Counted from the stretch's first letter, positions 8,799 through 17,787 are shown. The stretch: 64,000 nucleotides of DNA from Fusobacterium sp. FSA-380-WT-3A (GCF_012843705.1 NZ_JABAFQ010000004.1:62001-126000), one strand, 5' to 3'. Numbers and translations: made by a program. Notes: generated by a model from the letters alone, not told the origin.

Positions 8799-9656
8799 AT
8801 GAAAATATCAGTTATAATTTCTGTTTATAATAAATTAGAACAATTAAAAAATATTTTATTAGCATTAAATAATCAAATAAAATTACCATATGAAGTCATA
8901 ATAGCTGATGATGGTTCTTCAGAAATTTTAGAAGAAAAAATAGGAGATATTATACCAGAGTTAAAATTTAATTTAAAACATGTTTATCAAGAAGATACAG
9001 GATTTAGATTAGCTGCTTCAAGAAATAATGGAATCAATTTTTCGGAAGGAGATTATATATTATTTATAGACCAAGATATTCTTTTTGATGAATATTTTTT
9101 ACAGGATATTGAAAAAAATATAAAAAAAGGTGAAGTAATAAAAATAAATGCTTTATTCTTAGATAAAGAAAGAAGTGAAAAAATAACAAATAAAATAAAA
9201 GAAAATAAATATTTTGATTATAGTTATATAAAAGAAGAATTAAAGGAAAATGATTATAAACATATTCAAGAGTTAAATAAAAAAGATTTTAGAAGAAATT
9301 TTTGGTATAATTTAAAATTGAAAAAAAGAGGAGCTAAAATAGTAGGGCTTGGAATAGGATGTTTTAAAGAAGATGTTTTAAAAATCAATGGCTTCGATGA
9401 GAGATATGAAGGTTGGGGTTGTGAAGATGATGATTTAGGAAATAGGTTTTATGCTCTAGGATTAAAGGTAGGAGTATTTAATTTTAATAATTTAGTTGTT
9501 CATATTTGGCATCCTTCTAGTACAAATAAAAGTGGTAATGATGAATACTATAGAGAAAGAAAAAAAATAATTCTTGGAAAAAAAGAATATATTTGTGAAT
9601 ATGGATGTAAAAATAGAATAAAAAAAGAAGAGATAAAAGAAAAAATTATAAAATGA
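8799..9656 (+). CDS. GT2-family glycosyltransferase
   Basis: A second GT2 enzyme related to the preceding one. ISVIISVYNKLEQLKNILLAL opens the Rossmann-like GT-A fold, VIIADDGSSE binds the nucleotide, and LFIDQDILFDEYF supplies the DxD-like motif. INGFDERYEGWGCEDDDLGNR provides the acidic catalytic segment of the GT7C-like half. Ribosome site AAAGGAG precedes the ATG. It probably adds one sugar to the lipid-linked or core oligosaccharide made by this cluster. Confidence 0.86.
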   Translation: MKISVIISVYNKLEQLKNILLALNNQIKLPYEVIIADDGSSEILEEKIGDIIPELKFNLKHVYQEDTGFRLAASRNNGINFSEGDYILFIDQDILFDEYFLQDIEKNIKKGEVIKINALFLDKERSEKITNKIKENKYFDYSYIKEELKENDYKHIQELNKKDFRRNFWYNLKLKKRGAKIVGLGIGCFKEDVLKINGFDERYEGWGCEDDDLGNRFYALGLKVGVFNFNNLVVHIWHPSSTNKSGNDEYYRERKKIILGKKEYICEYGCKNRIKKEEIKEKIIK

Positions 9657-9674
9657 TAAAAATAGGGAGAAATT

Positions 9675-10567
9675 ATGAATAATTTTAGAAAAGGATTAAT
9701 ACATTTTTTATGCTTATTTATTCTTGATAAAGAGAAAAGAGAAAATTTTAGAAAAAAATATAAATATGAAAGAATTTATTGGGATAAAATAGATAAATAT
9801 AAAAATAATAAATCAGTAGAACCTTGGGCATATATTAGAGTAAGAAATGAAGCAAGTACTTTAAAAGAATGTTTAAATAGCATAATTCCTGTAATAAAAA
9901 AAGGGATTGTAGGATATAATGATTGCACAGATGGTTCAGAAGAAATTTTCTAGAGTTTTGTTCTAAAAATAGTGGATTCATTCCAGTAAAATATCCTCAT
10001 ACTGTTTTTGATTTTAAAGATGAAAGAAATGGAAAAATAGGAAATGAAGAAAATAAATTTGCAACTTGCTGTAATTATTATTTATCTTTTATACCTAAAA
10101 ATGAATGGTTAATAAAAATAGATTGTGACCATATTTATGATTCTGAAAAATTAAAAAAAATTTTAAAAATAATAACAAATGATAAAGATTGTATTATTTT
10201 ACCTAAATTAAATATAGGTGAAATAAAAGATAATAAAGTATATCTATTAAAAAGTAGAGTATTTGACGAAACAGATGACCATTGGATAATAAAAAATAAT
10301 AATTTGAAGTTTAAGACAATTTTTATTAAAGACCATTGGGTAGAATATTTACCTTTAAAAGGATTAAATAAAAAATTTACAATAGTTAATAATTGGCATT
10401 TTCCATATATAAAGAAAAGAAGAAATGAAATAAAAGAGGAAATGATAGAATTAAGTGAATGGATAAAAAACAATAAAGAAATAATAGGAAAAGAAATATC
10501 AAAAGATATGTTAGAAAGTAATAAAATAAGAGAAATATTAAAAAATTTTGAGGTATATAATGGATAA
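9675..10567 (+). pseudogene. CgtA-like beta-1,4-N-acetylgalactosaminyltransferase, frameshifted
   Basis: The family is recognisable from Campylobacter CgtA (lipooligosaccharide GalNAc transferase). PWAYIRVRNEASTLKE and GYNDCTDGSEEI occur in one frame, and LEFCSKNSGFIPVKYP, SFIPKNEWLIKIDCDHIYD and WHFPYIKKRR in another. The frame changes at about 9945-9951 in GAAGAAATTTTCTAG; one extra T would restore EEIFLEFC. The ID(C)DH segment is the metal-binding centre. As written, translation stops after 92 residues, before the active site. A sequencing error or slippage cannot be excluded. It is followed by an overlapping glycosyltransferase gene. Confidence 0.85.
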
Positions 10568-11582
10568 AGAAGGAATATTATATTCAATATCAAATTTAGG
10601 AATAGGAGATTCTATTAAAGAGAATTTTAATTCTGAATTTAATAAAGAATTTAAGAAGGTTATCTTTTTAAAAAATGAATTTAATAAAAAAGATAAAAAT
10701 ATATTATATAAGTTTTTAAGAAGCTTAAATAAAAGGTTGAAAAGTAGAATATTAGATGAAAGAATAAAAAAAATAGAAGAGAGAATAATAAAAAGAGAAA
10801 TTTCTAAAATAAAAGAAATTAAATATTTTTTTAATATTTCAAATTTAAAATTTAGAGAAAAATTTTTTGAAATATTAAAAGAAAATAATCCAAATATAAA
10901 AACAATATTATTTTTATGGGATAAAACAGAATATATGGATAATACAAATCAAATAAAAAATTATGATTATATTTTTTCTTATGACAGAATAGATGCTCTA
11001 AATAATAATTTTATATTTAGACCAACTTTTTATATTGATGAATGTTTAGAGAATCTTAATAATAAAAAAGAGTATGATTTATTTTATATAGGAGTATTAA
11101 GAGATAGAAAAAGATATGATTATTTAGAAAAATTAAATAAATATTTACATAAAGAAAATTTAAATTTATTTTTGAAGTTATATGCTGATAAAAATATAAA
11201 AAACATTTTATCTAACAATTATGATAGAAATTTAATTATGACTAAGAGGATTTCTTATTTAGAAAATATAGAATTATTAAAAAATTCAAAAGTAGTTTTA
11301 GATATAAAATATAAGAAACAACATGGGTTAACTTTAAGATGTTATGAAGCTTTAGCAACTGGTACCAAAATAATTACAGATAATGAAGATATAAAGAATT
11401 ATGACTTTTATAATGAAAATAATATAAAAATTATAAAAGATATAAATGATATAGAAAAGATTCCAATAGAATTTTTTAAAACTCCCATAATAGAAATAGA
11501 TAAAAAAATAATAGAAAGATATTCTATAAAAGGATTTATAGATGAAATTTTTCAAAAAATAGGAGAAAAAAATGAAATATAA
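10560..11582 (+). CDS. Glycosyltransferase, GT-B type, CgeB/WaaG-like
   Basis: The N-terminal half is divergent and Lys-rich. The C-terminal half reads YDLFYIGVLRDRKRYDYLEKL, then NSKVVLDIKYKKQHGLTLRCYEALATGTKIITDN, the donor-binding region of GT4/CgeB-like GT-B enzymes, where the E of CYEALA contacts the nucleotide sugar. The start is placed at the ATG following TTTTGAGG, four codons inside the longest frame, and overlaps the preceding gene by 8 bases. The last codons overlap the next start. The sugar specificity is unknown. Confidence 0.75.
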   Translation: MDKEGILYSISNLGIGDSIKENFNSEFNKEFKKVIFLKNEFNKKDKNILYKFLRSLNKRLKSRILDERIKKIEERIIKREISKIKEIKYFFNISNLKFREKFFEILKENNPNIKTILFLWDKTEYMDNTNQIKNYDYIFSYDRIDALNNNFIFRPTFYIDECLENLNNKKEYDLFYIGVLRDRKRYDYLEKLNKYLHKENLNLFLKLYADKNIKNILSNNYDRNLIMTKRISYLENIELLKNSKVVLDIKYKKQHGLTLRCYEALATGTKIITDNEDIKNYDFYNENNIKIIKDINDIEKIPIEFFKTPIIEIDKKIIERYSIKGFIDEIFQKIGEKNEI

Positions 11583-12720
11583 AAATATCGATATCAATAT
11601 TAGAAAATTATTACATCATCCTATAAAATATTCTAAATGGATAAAAGAAGAAATAATATATGAAGAAAATAAAAAATATATTGAAGATATGCAAAATTTA
11701 AATTTTGATAAATTTTATCCTAAAGATATAAAAAAATTAATAGTATTGATAGTTCCAGGAAATATAAAAATAAATGGTGGAGTAATGTCGATTTGTGCTA
11801 TTGCAAAAATTTCTAAAGAAATATTAGAAAAAGAAGGATATCATGTAATTATAGTTACAATTCCACAAGATAAAATTTTTTATGAATATACAGAATTTGA
11901 TACTGAATTTAAAATTTTTAGATTTGAACAAATATTAAAATTAGAAAAAATAGATGAAATAATGATTCATGTACCAGAGTGTTATGTAGAAAAATTTTTA
12001 GAAACTATATCTGAAGAACAAAAAGCATTTTTATTAAAAATAAATAATAGGCAAATAAATATTTTAAATCAAAATATAGAATTAATGCCAGGTGTAGAAT
12101 ATACAGAAAAGTTAAAAAATATTTATGGAAATGTAACTATGACAACAGCTCATAAACAATATTGTACAGAAGAATTGATGAATAAATATAAAATGTCTGT
12201 TCATATGTTATCAGCAGATTATTTAGCAAATTATGTTTATAGGGATTTTGAAGAAAAAGAAAATATAATAATATATTCACCAGATAATGTAAGATTTTAT
12301 AAAAGAAAAATAATAAATAAGTTAAGGAAAGAATTAAAAGATTTTAAAATTATAGAAATAAGAAATATGAGATATAAAGATTATTTAGATTTAACCTCAA
12401 GAGCTAAATTTGCTATTACATTTGGAGAAGGATTGGATGGATATTTTTTAGAAAATATAGTTTGTGGGGGAGTAGCTTTTGCAGTATATAATGAAAAATT
12501 TTTTAGTCAAAAGTATGAAAAAATAGAAACATTATATAGTTCTTATAAAGAAATGGAGAAGAATATTATCTTAGATATAGAAAATTATATAAATGATATA
12601 TCAAGATATAGATTTATATCTGATAAATTAAAAAAAGTGAGAGATTCAGATTATTCATTTGAAGAATATAAAGAAAATATAAAAAAATTTTATTTAAAAG
12701 AATATACTTTTAGATATTAA
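11572..12720 (+). CDS. Putative glycosyltransferase, GT-B-like
   Basis: I do not recognise a named family. The protein has 382 residues with no membrane segments. IVLIVPGNIKINGGVMSICAIAKISK resembles the N-terminal glycine-rich loop of GT-B enzymes. The C-terminal part (ITFGEGLDGYFLENIVCGGVAFAVYN) resembles a donor site in which a glutamate and a Gly-rich loop contact the nucleotide sugar. Position inside an unbroken run of glycosyltransferases supports the role. The ATG follows AGGAGAAAAA and overlaps the previous gene's stop. Confidence 0.6.
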   Translation: MKYKNIDINIRKLLHHPIKYSKWIKEEIIYEENKKYIEDMQNLNFDKFYPKDIKKLIVLIVPGNIKINGGVMSICAIAKISKEILEKEGYHVIIVTIPQDKIFYEYTEFDTEFKIFRFEQILKLEKIDEIMIHVPECYVEKFLETISEEQKAFLLKINNRQINILNQNIELMPGVEYTEKLKNIYGNVTMTTAHKQYCTEELMNKYKMSVHMLSADYLANYVYRDFEEKENIIIYSPDNVRFYKRKIINKLRKELKDFKIIEIRNMRYKDYLDLTSRAKFAITFGEGLDGYFLENIVCGGVAFAVYNEKFFSQKYEKIETLYSSYKEMEKNIILDIENYINDISRYRFISDKLKKVRDSDYSFEEYKENIKKFYLKEYTFRY

Positions 12721-12732
12721 TTGGGGGTCTTT

Positions 12733-13302
12733 ATGGGGTTTTATCCAAGAGAAGAGTTAGAAAAAATAGGTTTTAAGTCTTTAGGAGAAAATGTATTAAT
12801 AAGTGATAAAACAAGTATTTATTCACCTGAAAAAATTTCAATAGGAAATAATGTTAGGATAGATGATTTTTGTATTTTAAGTGGTGATATTAAAATAGGT
12901 AATTATGTACATATAGCAGCTTATTGTGGATTTTTTGGTGGTGGTGGAATAGAAATAGAAGATTTTGCAGGAATTTCATCCAGAGGAATAATTTATAGTG
13001 TATCTGATGATTATTCAGGAGAAGTTTTAACAAATCCTATGATACCTGAAAAATATAAAAAACTAAAATATGGAAAAGTTATAATAAAAAAGCATTCTAT
13101 AGTAGGAAGTGGTACTATAATATTGCCTGGAGTAATTTTAGAAGAAGGAACAGCAATTGGGGCAAATAGTTTAGTTTTAAAATCTACAGAAGAATGGGGA
13201 ATTTATGCAGGTTCACCTATAAAAAAAATAAAAAATAGAAAAAAAGATTTATTGATTTTAGAACAAAAATTTTTAGATGAAAAAGAGGAAAGGAAATTAT
13301 GA
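12733..13302 (+). CDS. Left-handed beta-helix acyltransferase, VioB-like
   Basis: Hexapeptide-repeat acetyltransferase: isoleucine-rich hexads run from ENVLISDKTSI to GTAIGANSLVLKS, and AGSPIKKIK is the usual C-terminal capping motif of the XAT/maltose-acetyltransferase group. It probably uses acetyl-CoA to N- or O-acetylate a sugar nucleotide. Its partner is the overlapping downstream DegT aminotransferase, and together they resemble VioA/VioB, which make dTDP-4-acetamido-4,6-dideoxyglucose. The start is the ATG behind TTGGGGGTCTTT; a TTG 12 bases upstream is less likely. Confidence 0.7.
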   Translation: MGFYPREELEKIGFKSLGENVLISDKTSIYSPEKISIGNNVRIDDFCILSGDIKIGNYVHIAAYCGFFGGGGIEIEDFAGISSRGIIYSVSDDYSGEVLTNPMIPEKYKKLKYGKVIIKKHSIVGSGTIILPGVILEEGTAIGANSLVLKSTEEWGIYAGSPIKKIKNRKKDLLILEQKFLDEKEERKL

Positions 13303-14399
13303 ATAAACAAATTTTAGTTACTCGTTCTTCAATGCCAGATTTTGAAGAATATTGTAATGAGATAAAGGAATTATGGGATACACATTTTTTAACTAATATG
13401 GGAGTGAAGCATAAAGAATTAGAATCTTCTTTATTAAGGTATCTAAAAACACCTAATATAAATTTATTTACAAATGGACATTTAGCATTAGAATGTATAA
13501 TAGCAGCTTTTAATTTTCCTAGAGGTGGAGAAGTAATTACAACTCCATTTACTTTTGCTTCTACAACTCATGCTATATCAAGAAATGGATTAGTACCAGT
13601 ATTTTGTGATATTAATCAAGATGATTTTACTATTGATGTAACTAAAATAGAAAAATTAATAACAGATAAAACATGTGCTATAATACCAGTTCATGTTTAT
13701 GGAAATCTTTGTAATGTAGGAGAAATAGAAAAAATAGCTAAAAAATATAATTTAAAAGTTATATATGATGCAGCTCATACTTTTGGAGTTGAAAAAAATG
13801 GAATAGGAGTTGCTAATTTTGGAGATGCTTCAATGTTTAGTTTCCATGCTACAAAAGTATTTCATACAATAGAAGGTGGAGCAATTACTTATAAAGATGA
13901 ATCATTAAAGAAAAAATTAAATGATTTAAAGAATTTTGGTATTACAGGACCAGAAACAGTAGAATATATTGGTGGAAATGCTAAAATGAATGAATTTCAA
14001 GCTGCAATGGGAATATGTAATCTTCGTCACATAGATGAGGAAATAAATAAAAGAAAAAAAGTTGTAGAGAGATATAGAGAAAGATTATCAAATGTAGAAG
14101 GAATAAAACTTTCCGTTATTCAAGAAGGAGTAAAATCTAACTATGCTTATTTTCCAGTAATTTTTGATAATTATAAATATACAAGAGATGAAATATTTAA
14201 AAAATTAGAAAATGAAAATATAATAGCAAGAAAATATTTTTATCCATTGATTAATGATTTTGAATGTTATAGAGATAACTATTCATCAAAAGATACTCCA
14301 GTAGCTAAATATATGGCAGATAGAGTATTAACCTTACCATTATATGCAGATTTAGAATTAGAAATAGTAGATAAAATTTGCGATATTATATTAATATAA
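13299..14399 (+). CDS. DegT/DnrJ/EryC1-family sugar aminotransferase, VioA-like
   Basis: PLP-dependent aminotransferase acting on a 4-keto-6-deoxy nucleotide sugar. Family motifs are TNGHLALECIIAAF (cofactor phosphate), TTPFTFASTTHAI, VIYDAAHTFGV (Asp contacts PLP), and SFHATKVFHTIEGGAI with the Schiff-base lysine. NAKMNEFQAAMG completes the fold. At 366 residues it has standard length. The start NMGVKHKELE region resembles VioA, which makes dTDP-4-amino-4,6-dideoxyglucose. Its start overlaps the acyltransferase stop (ATGA), so the two probably act in series. The substrate requires RmlA and RmlB; rmlA is at 57188. Confidence 0.82.
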   Translation: MNKQILVTRSSMPDFEEYCNEIKELWDTHFLTNMGVKHKELESSLLRYLKTPNINLFTNGHLALECIIAAFNFPRGGEVITTPFTFASTTHAISRNGLVPVFCDINQDDFTIDVTKIEKLITDKTCAIIPVHVYGNLCNVGEIEKIAKKYNLKVIYDAAHTFGVEKNGIGVANFGDASMFSFHATKVFHTIEGGAITYKDESLKKKLNDLKNFGITGPETVEYIGGNAKMNEFQAAMGICNLRHIDEEINKRKKVVERYRERLSNVEGIKLSVIQEGVKSNYAYFPVIFDNYKYTRDEIFKKLENENIIARKYFYPLINDFECYRDNYSSKDTPVAKYMADRVLTLPLYADLELEIVDKICDIILI

Positions 14400-14424
14400 T
14401 AAAAATAAAATACAGGGAGAAAAG

Positions 14425-15420
14425 ATGAAAAATATTATACCAATATTCCATTGTTTTGATAATAATTATGTAATTCCAGCAGCAGTAGCTTTTTATTCTT
14501 TATTAGAAAATTCAAATAAAGAATATTATTATGAATTAATAGTTGCTCATAATAATATTACAGAAGAAAATCAAGAAAAATTAAAAAAGAATATAGAAAA
14601 ATTTGAAAATGGTAAAATAAAATTTATAAAAATAGATGATTTTAATCTAGAATGGGAAAAAATGGGAATAAAAGGACATTATTCTAAAGAGGTACTTTAT
14701 AAGTTAAGAATACCGAGTATTTTAAAGGAATATGATAAGGTAATAGTAGCAGATGTTAATGTTTTATATTTATCAGATATATCAAAAGATTTTATAGAAT
14801 ATATTTCTGATGAAGAAAACTATTTAGCAGGAATTTGTGGAGTAGAAAAAATAAGCTATATAAAAAAAGATTATGAGAAAGATTTTTCAAAAGAAGAAAT
14901 AGAAAAATTAGTTATAGGTGGGGGATATTTTTTTGCTAATTTAAAGAAGATGAGAGAAGATAATATTGAGGAAAAATTTAGAAAAAGTTTGATAGAAAAT
15001 TCGTCTAGAATAAGACAAGCAGAACAAGATATATTAAATTTAGTATGTTTTCCTAAAATAAAAAAATTACCTTTAAGAAATATGGTTTGTACTTATATTT
15101 ATGATTTATATGATAGAAATAATATTATTTCAGAAGTGAATTACAATAAAAAGGAGATAGAAGAAGCATATGATTTACCAGTACAACTACATTATGCTAC
15201 TTCAACTAAGCCTTGGAATAATTTAAAATGTACGAAGTCAGAAATATGGTTTTCGTATCTTTCAAAAACAAATTTTTTGAAAGAATTCTTATGGCAACTA
15301 GAGGAAAAAATTCATCCAACATATGGTGGGGGAGTAGTTAAAAAACTTTTTAAAATATTTTTGCCTATTACATCAAAAAGAAAAATTATAATAACAATTG
15401 AAAAATTTAAAAAGAGGTAA
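14425..15420 (+). CDS. GT8-family glycosyltransferase with altered DxD motif
   Basis: This is an LgtC/WaaJ-like retaining transferase. NIIPIFHCFDNNYVIPAAVAFYSLLEN is the GT8 N-terminus. GHYSKEVLYKLRIPSIL leads into the metal site, and QAEQDILNLVC and LHYATSTKPWN match conserved later motifs. The metal-binding DxD, normally DAD or DVD followed by xL, reads D110-V-N112 here. Asn in place of the second Asp would weaken Mn binding. The C-terminus is basic (TSKRKIIITIEKFKKR), as in enzymes held at the inner membrane surface. Confidence 0.84.
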   Translation: MKNIIPIFHCFDNNYVIPAAVAFYSLLENSNKEYYYELIVAHNNITEENQEKLKKNIEKFENGKIKFIKIDDFNLEWEKMGIKGHYSKEVLYKLRIPSILKEYDKVIVADVNVLYLSDISKDFIEYISDEENYLAGICGVEKISYIKKDYEKDFSKEEIEKLVIGGGYFFANLKKMREDNIEEKFRKSLIENSSRIRQAEQDILNLVCFPKIKKLPLRNMVCTYIYDLYDRNNIISEVNYNKKEIEEAYDLPVQLHYATSTKPWNNLKCTKSEIWFSYLSKTNFLKEFLWQLEEKIHPTYGGGVVKKLFKIFLPITSKRKIIITIEKFKKR

Positions 15421-15423
15421 AAT

Positions 15424-15832
15424 ATGTTAAAAGAATTATCAATTATAGTAGCTGTATATAATATAGAAAAATATATTGAAGAAGAAATTTTAGAAAAAAT
15501 ATAGAATTAAGTATGTATATTTAGATAAAATAAATAAATATAAAAATGATACTTTTATAGAATCTTGGTCTTTTATAAGAGAAAAAAATGAAATTAAAAC
15601 AATAGAGGCTAGTTTAAATAGTATTTTACCTATAGAAGGTCTAACAAGAATATACATTATTGGAAATAATTACCATTTTCCATATATAAAAAATTGGCGA
15701 AATAAAATAGAAGAAGAACAGATAGGGTTAAATGGTTGGATAAGTCAAAATGAAGAACTTATCAATAAAAAAATACCAAGAGATATGTTAAATGAAAATA
15801 AAATTTTAGAGATTTATAAAAAATTTAGATAA
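15424..15832 (+). pseudogene. Chimeric remnant: GT2 start joined to an internally deleted CgtA-like gene
   Basis: An ATG at 15424 opens a GT2-like start (LSIIVAVYNIEKYIEE) that stops at 15504. In another frame, from about 15494 to 15832, the sequence aligns with both ends of the CgtA-like gene at 9675: YLDKINKYKN and SWSFIREKNEIKTIEASLNSIL match its N-terminal part, and NNYHFPYIKNWRNKIEEE and IPRDMLNENKILEIYKKF its C-terminal part. The catalytic middle (TDGSEE to the DH site) is missing, and this frame has no upstream start. It is a clear deletion product. Confidence 0.78.
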
Positions 15833-15858
15833 AATATATAATTTTTGGAGAAGTAACA

Positions 15859-17133
15859 ATGCAGCAATTTAAACAAGAAATCACATTAGAAAAAGTGACA
15901 GAGTATATACTATATTTATATTTAATATGCCTTTGTTTTTCAAAAGGGGTAATTAATGGAGCTGGGGGATTATTTGTATTTACATCAGGAGCATTAATTT
16001 ATAAATTACCAAATAGAAAAGAGTTTTTTAAGAAATATAAATATGAATTGGTATTTACAGGAATATTTATGTTAGGAGCTTTTTTAGAGATGTTGTCAGT
16101 AGATGGAGTAGGGAAATCTTATAAGTTTTTTTATAAAAACTTTTATTTTCTTATGATACCTGGACTACTATATTTCTTTGAAAAAGAGGAAATAAGAAAA
16201 AGAGCTTTCTATTTAATAATTTTTAGTTTATTTATAGGAATAATAGAAAGTTTTAGACAATTTAAAGTGATATATGGAATGAAATATCAATCTTGGATAA
16301 GAGTAGAAAGTTTTTTTGATATTGGAAGATGGGGTTCTACATTACAAATGGTATTACTTTTAATATTGCCATCACTACGAAAAAAAATATTTTTAATTCC
16401 GATATTTATTCTTGGATTAATTAGCCTTATACTTAATAATTCAAGAGGACCATGGATATCATTTTTTTCTTGTGTAATTATATATTTAGGATATTTATTA
16501 TTCTATAAAAAACAAATTAAATTAGTATTAGGAATGGGTGCTTTATTAATAGGATTATTAATAGGAGCTTATAATTTAAAACCACAGTTCTTTGAAAAAT
16601 TTACTTCTAGAATAGAAACTATTGGAGAAACAGAAGAAAATTATTCTAATTTAGGTAGATTATTCATGTGGAAAGAAAATATATTATTTATGAAAGATAG
16701 TATAAAAGATAATAAAAAAGCTTTTTATTTTGGAATTGGAGTAGAAAATGAAGATACTTTTGGAGAGTATGTATCAAATAAAGAGAGTTATAAAAAAGCA
16801 AATAGATATTTAAAAAGAGCAATTTCTTTTACAGATGCTCATAATATGTATATTCATACATTTGTAAGAAAAGGTATAATATATGGAGTATTATTCTGGG
16901 GATATATGATATACTATTGTTTAAGAAAATTAAAAGAAAGATTATGGTTAGAAGATGAATTTATATTAGGAAGTCTTTTAAGTACATTATCATTCTTTAT
17001 TTGTGGAATTTTCTATAGTAATATTTTTACATTTGATACCTTTATATTCTTTACAATTTTCCTATTTGGTGTAAATTATAAATATCAATTATTTGAGTAT
17101 AAAGAGCAAAATAAGAAAAAGATTTTATATTGA
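15859..17133 (+). CDS. O-antigen ligase or polymerase, WaaL/Wzy_C family membrane protein
   Basis: This polytopic inner-membrane protein has 424 residues and roughly ten hydrophobic segments. A large periplasmic loop lies between residues of the NNSRGPWISFF segment and the C-terminal helices. That loop holds a conserved R-rich start and DAHNMYIHTFVRKG, the H-N-x-Y pattern of Wzy_C proteins, which join lipid-linked glycan to lipid A core (WaaL) or polymerise repeats (Wzy). The family alone does not separate the two roles. It closes the first cluster, and the -35 of the following RNA element overlaps its stop codon. Confidence 0.82.
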   Translation: MQQFKQEITLEKVTEYILYLYLICLCFSKGVINGAGGLFVFTSGALIYKLPNRKEFFKKYKYELVFTGIFMLGAFLEMLSVDGVGKSYKFFYKNFYFLMIPGLLYFFEKEEIRKRAFYLIIFSLFIGIIESFRQFKVIYGMKYQSWIRVESFFDIGRWGSTLQMVLLLILPSLRKKIFLIPIFILGLISLILNNSRGPWISFFSCVIIYLGYLLFYKKQIKLVLGMGALLIGLLIGAYNLKPQFFEKFTSRIETIGETEENYSNLGRLFMWKENILFMKDSIKDNKKAFYFGIGVENEDTFGEYVSNKESYKKANRYLKRAISFTDAHNMYIHTFVRKGIIYGVLFWGYMIYYCLRKLKERLWLEDEFILGSLLSTLSFFICGIFYSNIFTFDTFIFFTIFLFGVNYKYQLFEYKEQNKKKILY

Positions 17134-17158
17134 TTTTTTTCTAAAAATAATTTATTAT
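17130..17158 (+). promoter_or_regulatory. Candidate promoter of structured RNA B
   Basis: TTGATT (17130-17135) and TATTAT (17153-17158) are separated by 17 bases. It lies just before the conserved RNA element and overlaps the stop codon of the upstream gene. Confidence 0.5.
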
Positions 17159-17160
17159 AT

Positions 17161-17243
17161 AAATACCTATTAGGTACTGTTTGATTGGTTTAAAATAAGT
17201 TCAGATAAAAGCTCTCAAGAAATTGAGAGCTTTTATTTTATAA
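17161..17243 (+). ncRNA. Structured RNA element B, related to the element at 58661
   Basis: Two hairpins are joined by a linker. A 5' stem TACCT-ATT-AGGTA spans 17164-17176. A 3' stem ATAAAAGCTCTCAA-GAAA-TTGAGAGCTTTTAT spans 17205-17236, with a GNRA tetraloop and a following U run, and works as a terminator. The same two hairpins, with compensatory TACCC/GGGTA in the first stem and a tolerated wobble in the second, occur at 58666-58730. That pattern supports an RNA structure under selection. The predicted transcript is about 80 bases. Function unknown. Confidence 0.6.
17205..17243 (+). terminator. Intrinsic terminator with GAAA tetraloop
   Basis: A perfect 14-bp stem with GAAA loop (17205-17236) is followed by a U-rich stretch. 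It ends RNA B and probably also the upstream glycan operon, and faces the convergent repressor gene. Confidence 0.85.
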
Positions 17244-17247
17244 TTTT

Positions 17248-17682
17248 TTACCTTTTTAAAATTTTATTATAAGCTTCTAATACTTCCATATCTAAATTAC
17301 AAAGTTTTTTTACAATATCTTCTATTACTTTAAATTTTTCATCTTCCATATCTCCCAATATAGAGAAAAGTTCAGCAAATCTTCTATCTTTTTTAGGATT
17401 AGAATCAATATGAAAATCTGTTATTTTTCTTTTGATATTACTAAGTCCCAAAAGATAATTTAAGTCAATATTAAAATAATTAGCATAGGCAATTAAATGC
17501 TTATTATCAGGGACAACACTTCCATTTTCCCATCTTGATATCATAGCTTTATTTACAGTAAGTCCATATTCTTTTGAAAAAATCTCACAAAGTTCTTCCA
17601 TTGTTATTTTTTTCTCTCCATTTTTACTAGGTTTTCTAAGCTCTTTTAATCTATCTCCAAATTCAAATTTTTTCTCTTTCAT
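17248..17682 (-). CDS. XRE-family transcriptional repressor
   Basis: 144 residues. A helix-turn-helix of the Cro/CI type covers roughly residues 25-75 (MEELCEIFSKEYGLTVNKAM, SRWENGSVVPDN, LIAYANYFNIDLNYLLGLS). A C-terminal helical tail follows, which may dimerise. It is divergent from the phage-like genes that begin at 17822. Palindromic sites in the shared gap (17722-17736 and 17791-17806) and a third at 19492 are plausible operators. The role as cassette repressor is inferred from this arrangement. Confidence 0.85.
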   Translation of the reverse strand: MKEKKFEFGDRLKELRKPSKNGEKKITMEELCEIFSKEYGLTVNKAMISRWENGSVVPDNKHLIAYANYFNIDLNYLLGLSNIKRKITDFHIDSNPKKDRRFAELFSILGDMEDEKFKVIEDIVKKLCNLDMEVLEAYNKILKR

Positions 17683-17721
17683 AAAAATACCTCCATAGAC
17701 TTAATAAACTAATATTAACAT

Positions 17722-17736
17722 TTTTTATCGTAAAAA
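17722..17736. promoter_or_regulatory. Candidate repressor operator 1
   Basis: TTTTTA-TCG-TAAAAA is a perfect 15-base inverted repeat in the divergent gap. It contains TTATCGTAAA, close to TTATCATAAA found in operators 2 and 3. Confidence 0.5.
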
Positions 17737-17758
17737 GCAACTATTTTTTTGATTGCTA

Positions 17759-17787
17759 TTGACAATAATTTTATATTAGAGTAAAAT
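17759..17787 (+). promoter_or_regulatory. Promoter of the phage-like cassette
   Basis: TTGACA (17759-17764) and TAAAAT (17782-17787) have a 17-base spacer. This is a near-consensus sigma-70 promoter directing transcription into the DnaD-like gene, with operator 2 at the start point. Confidence 0.8.
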
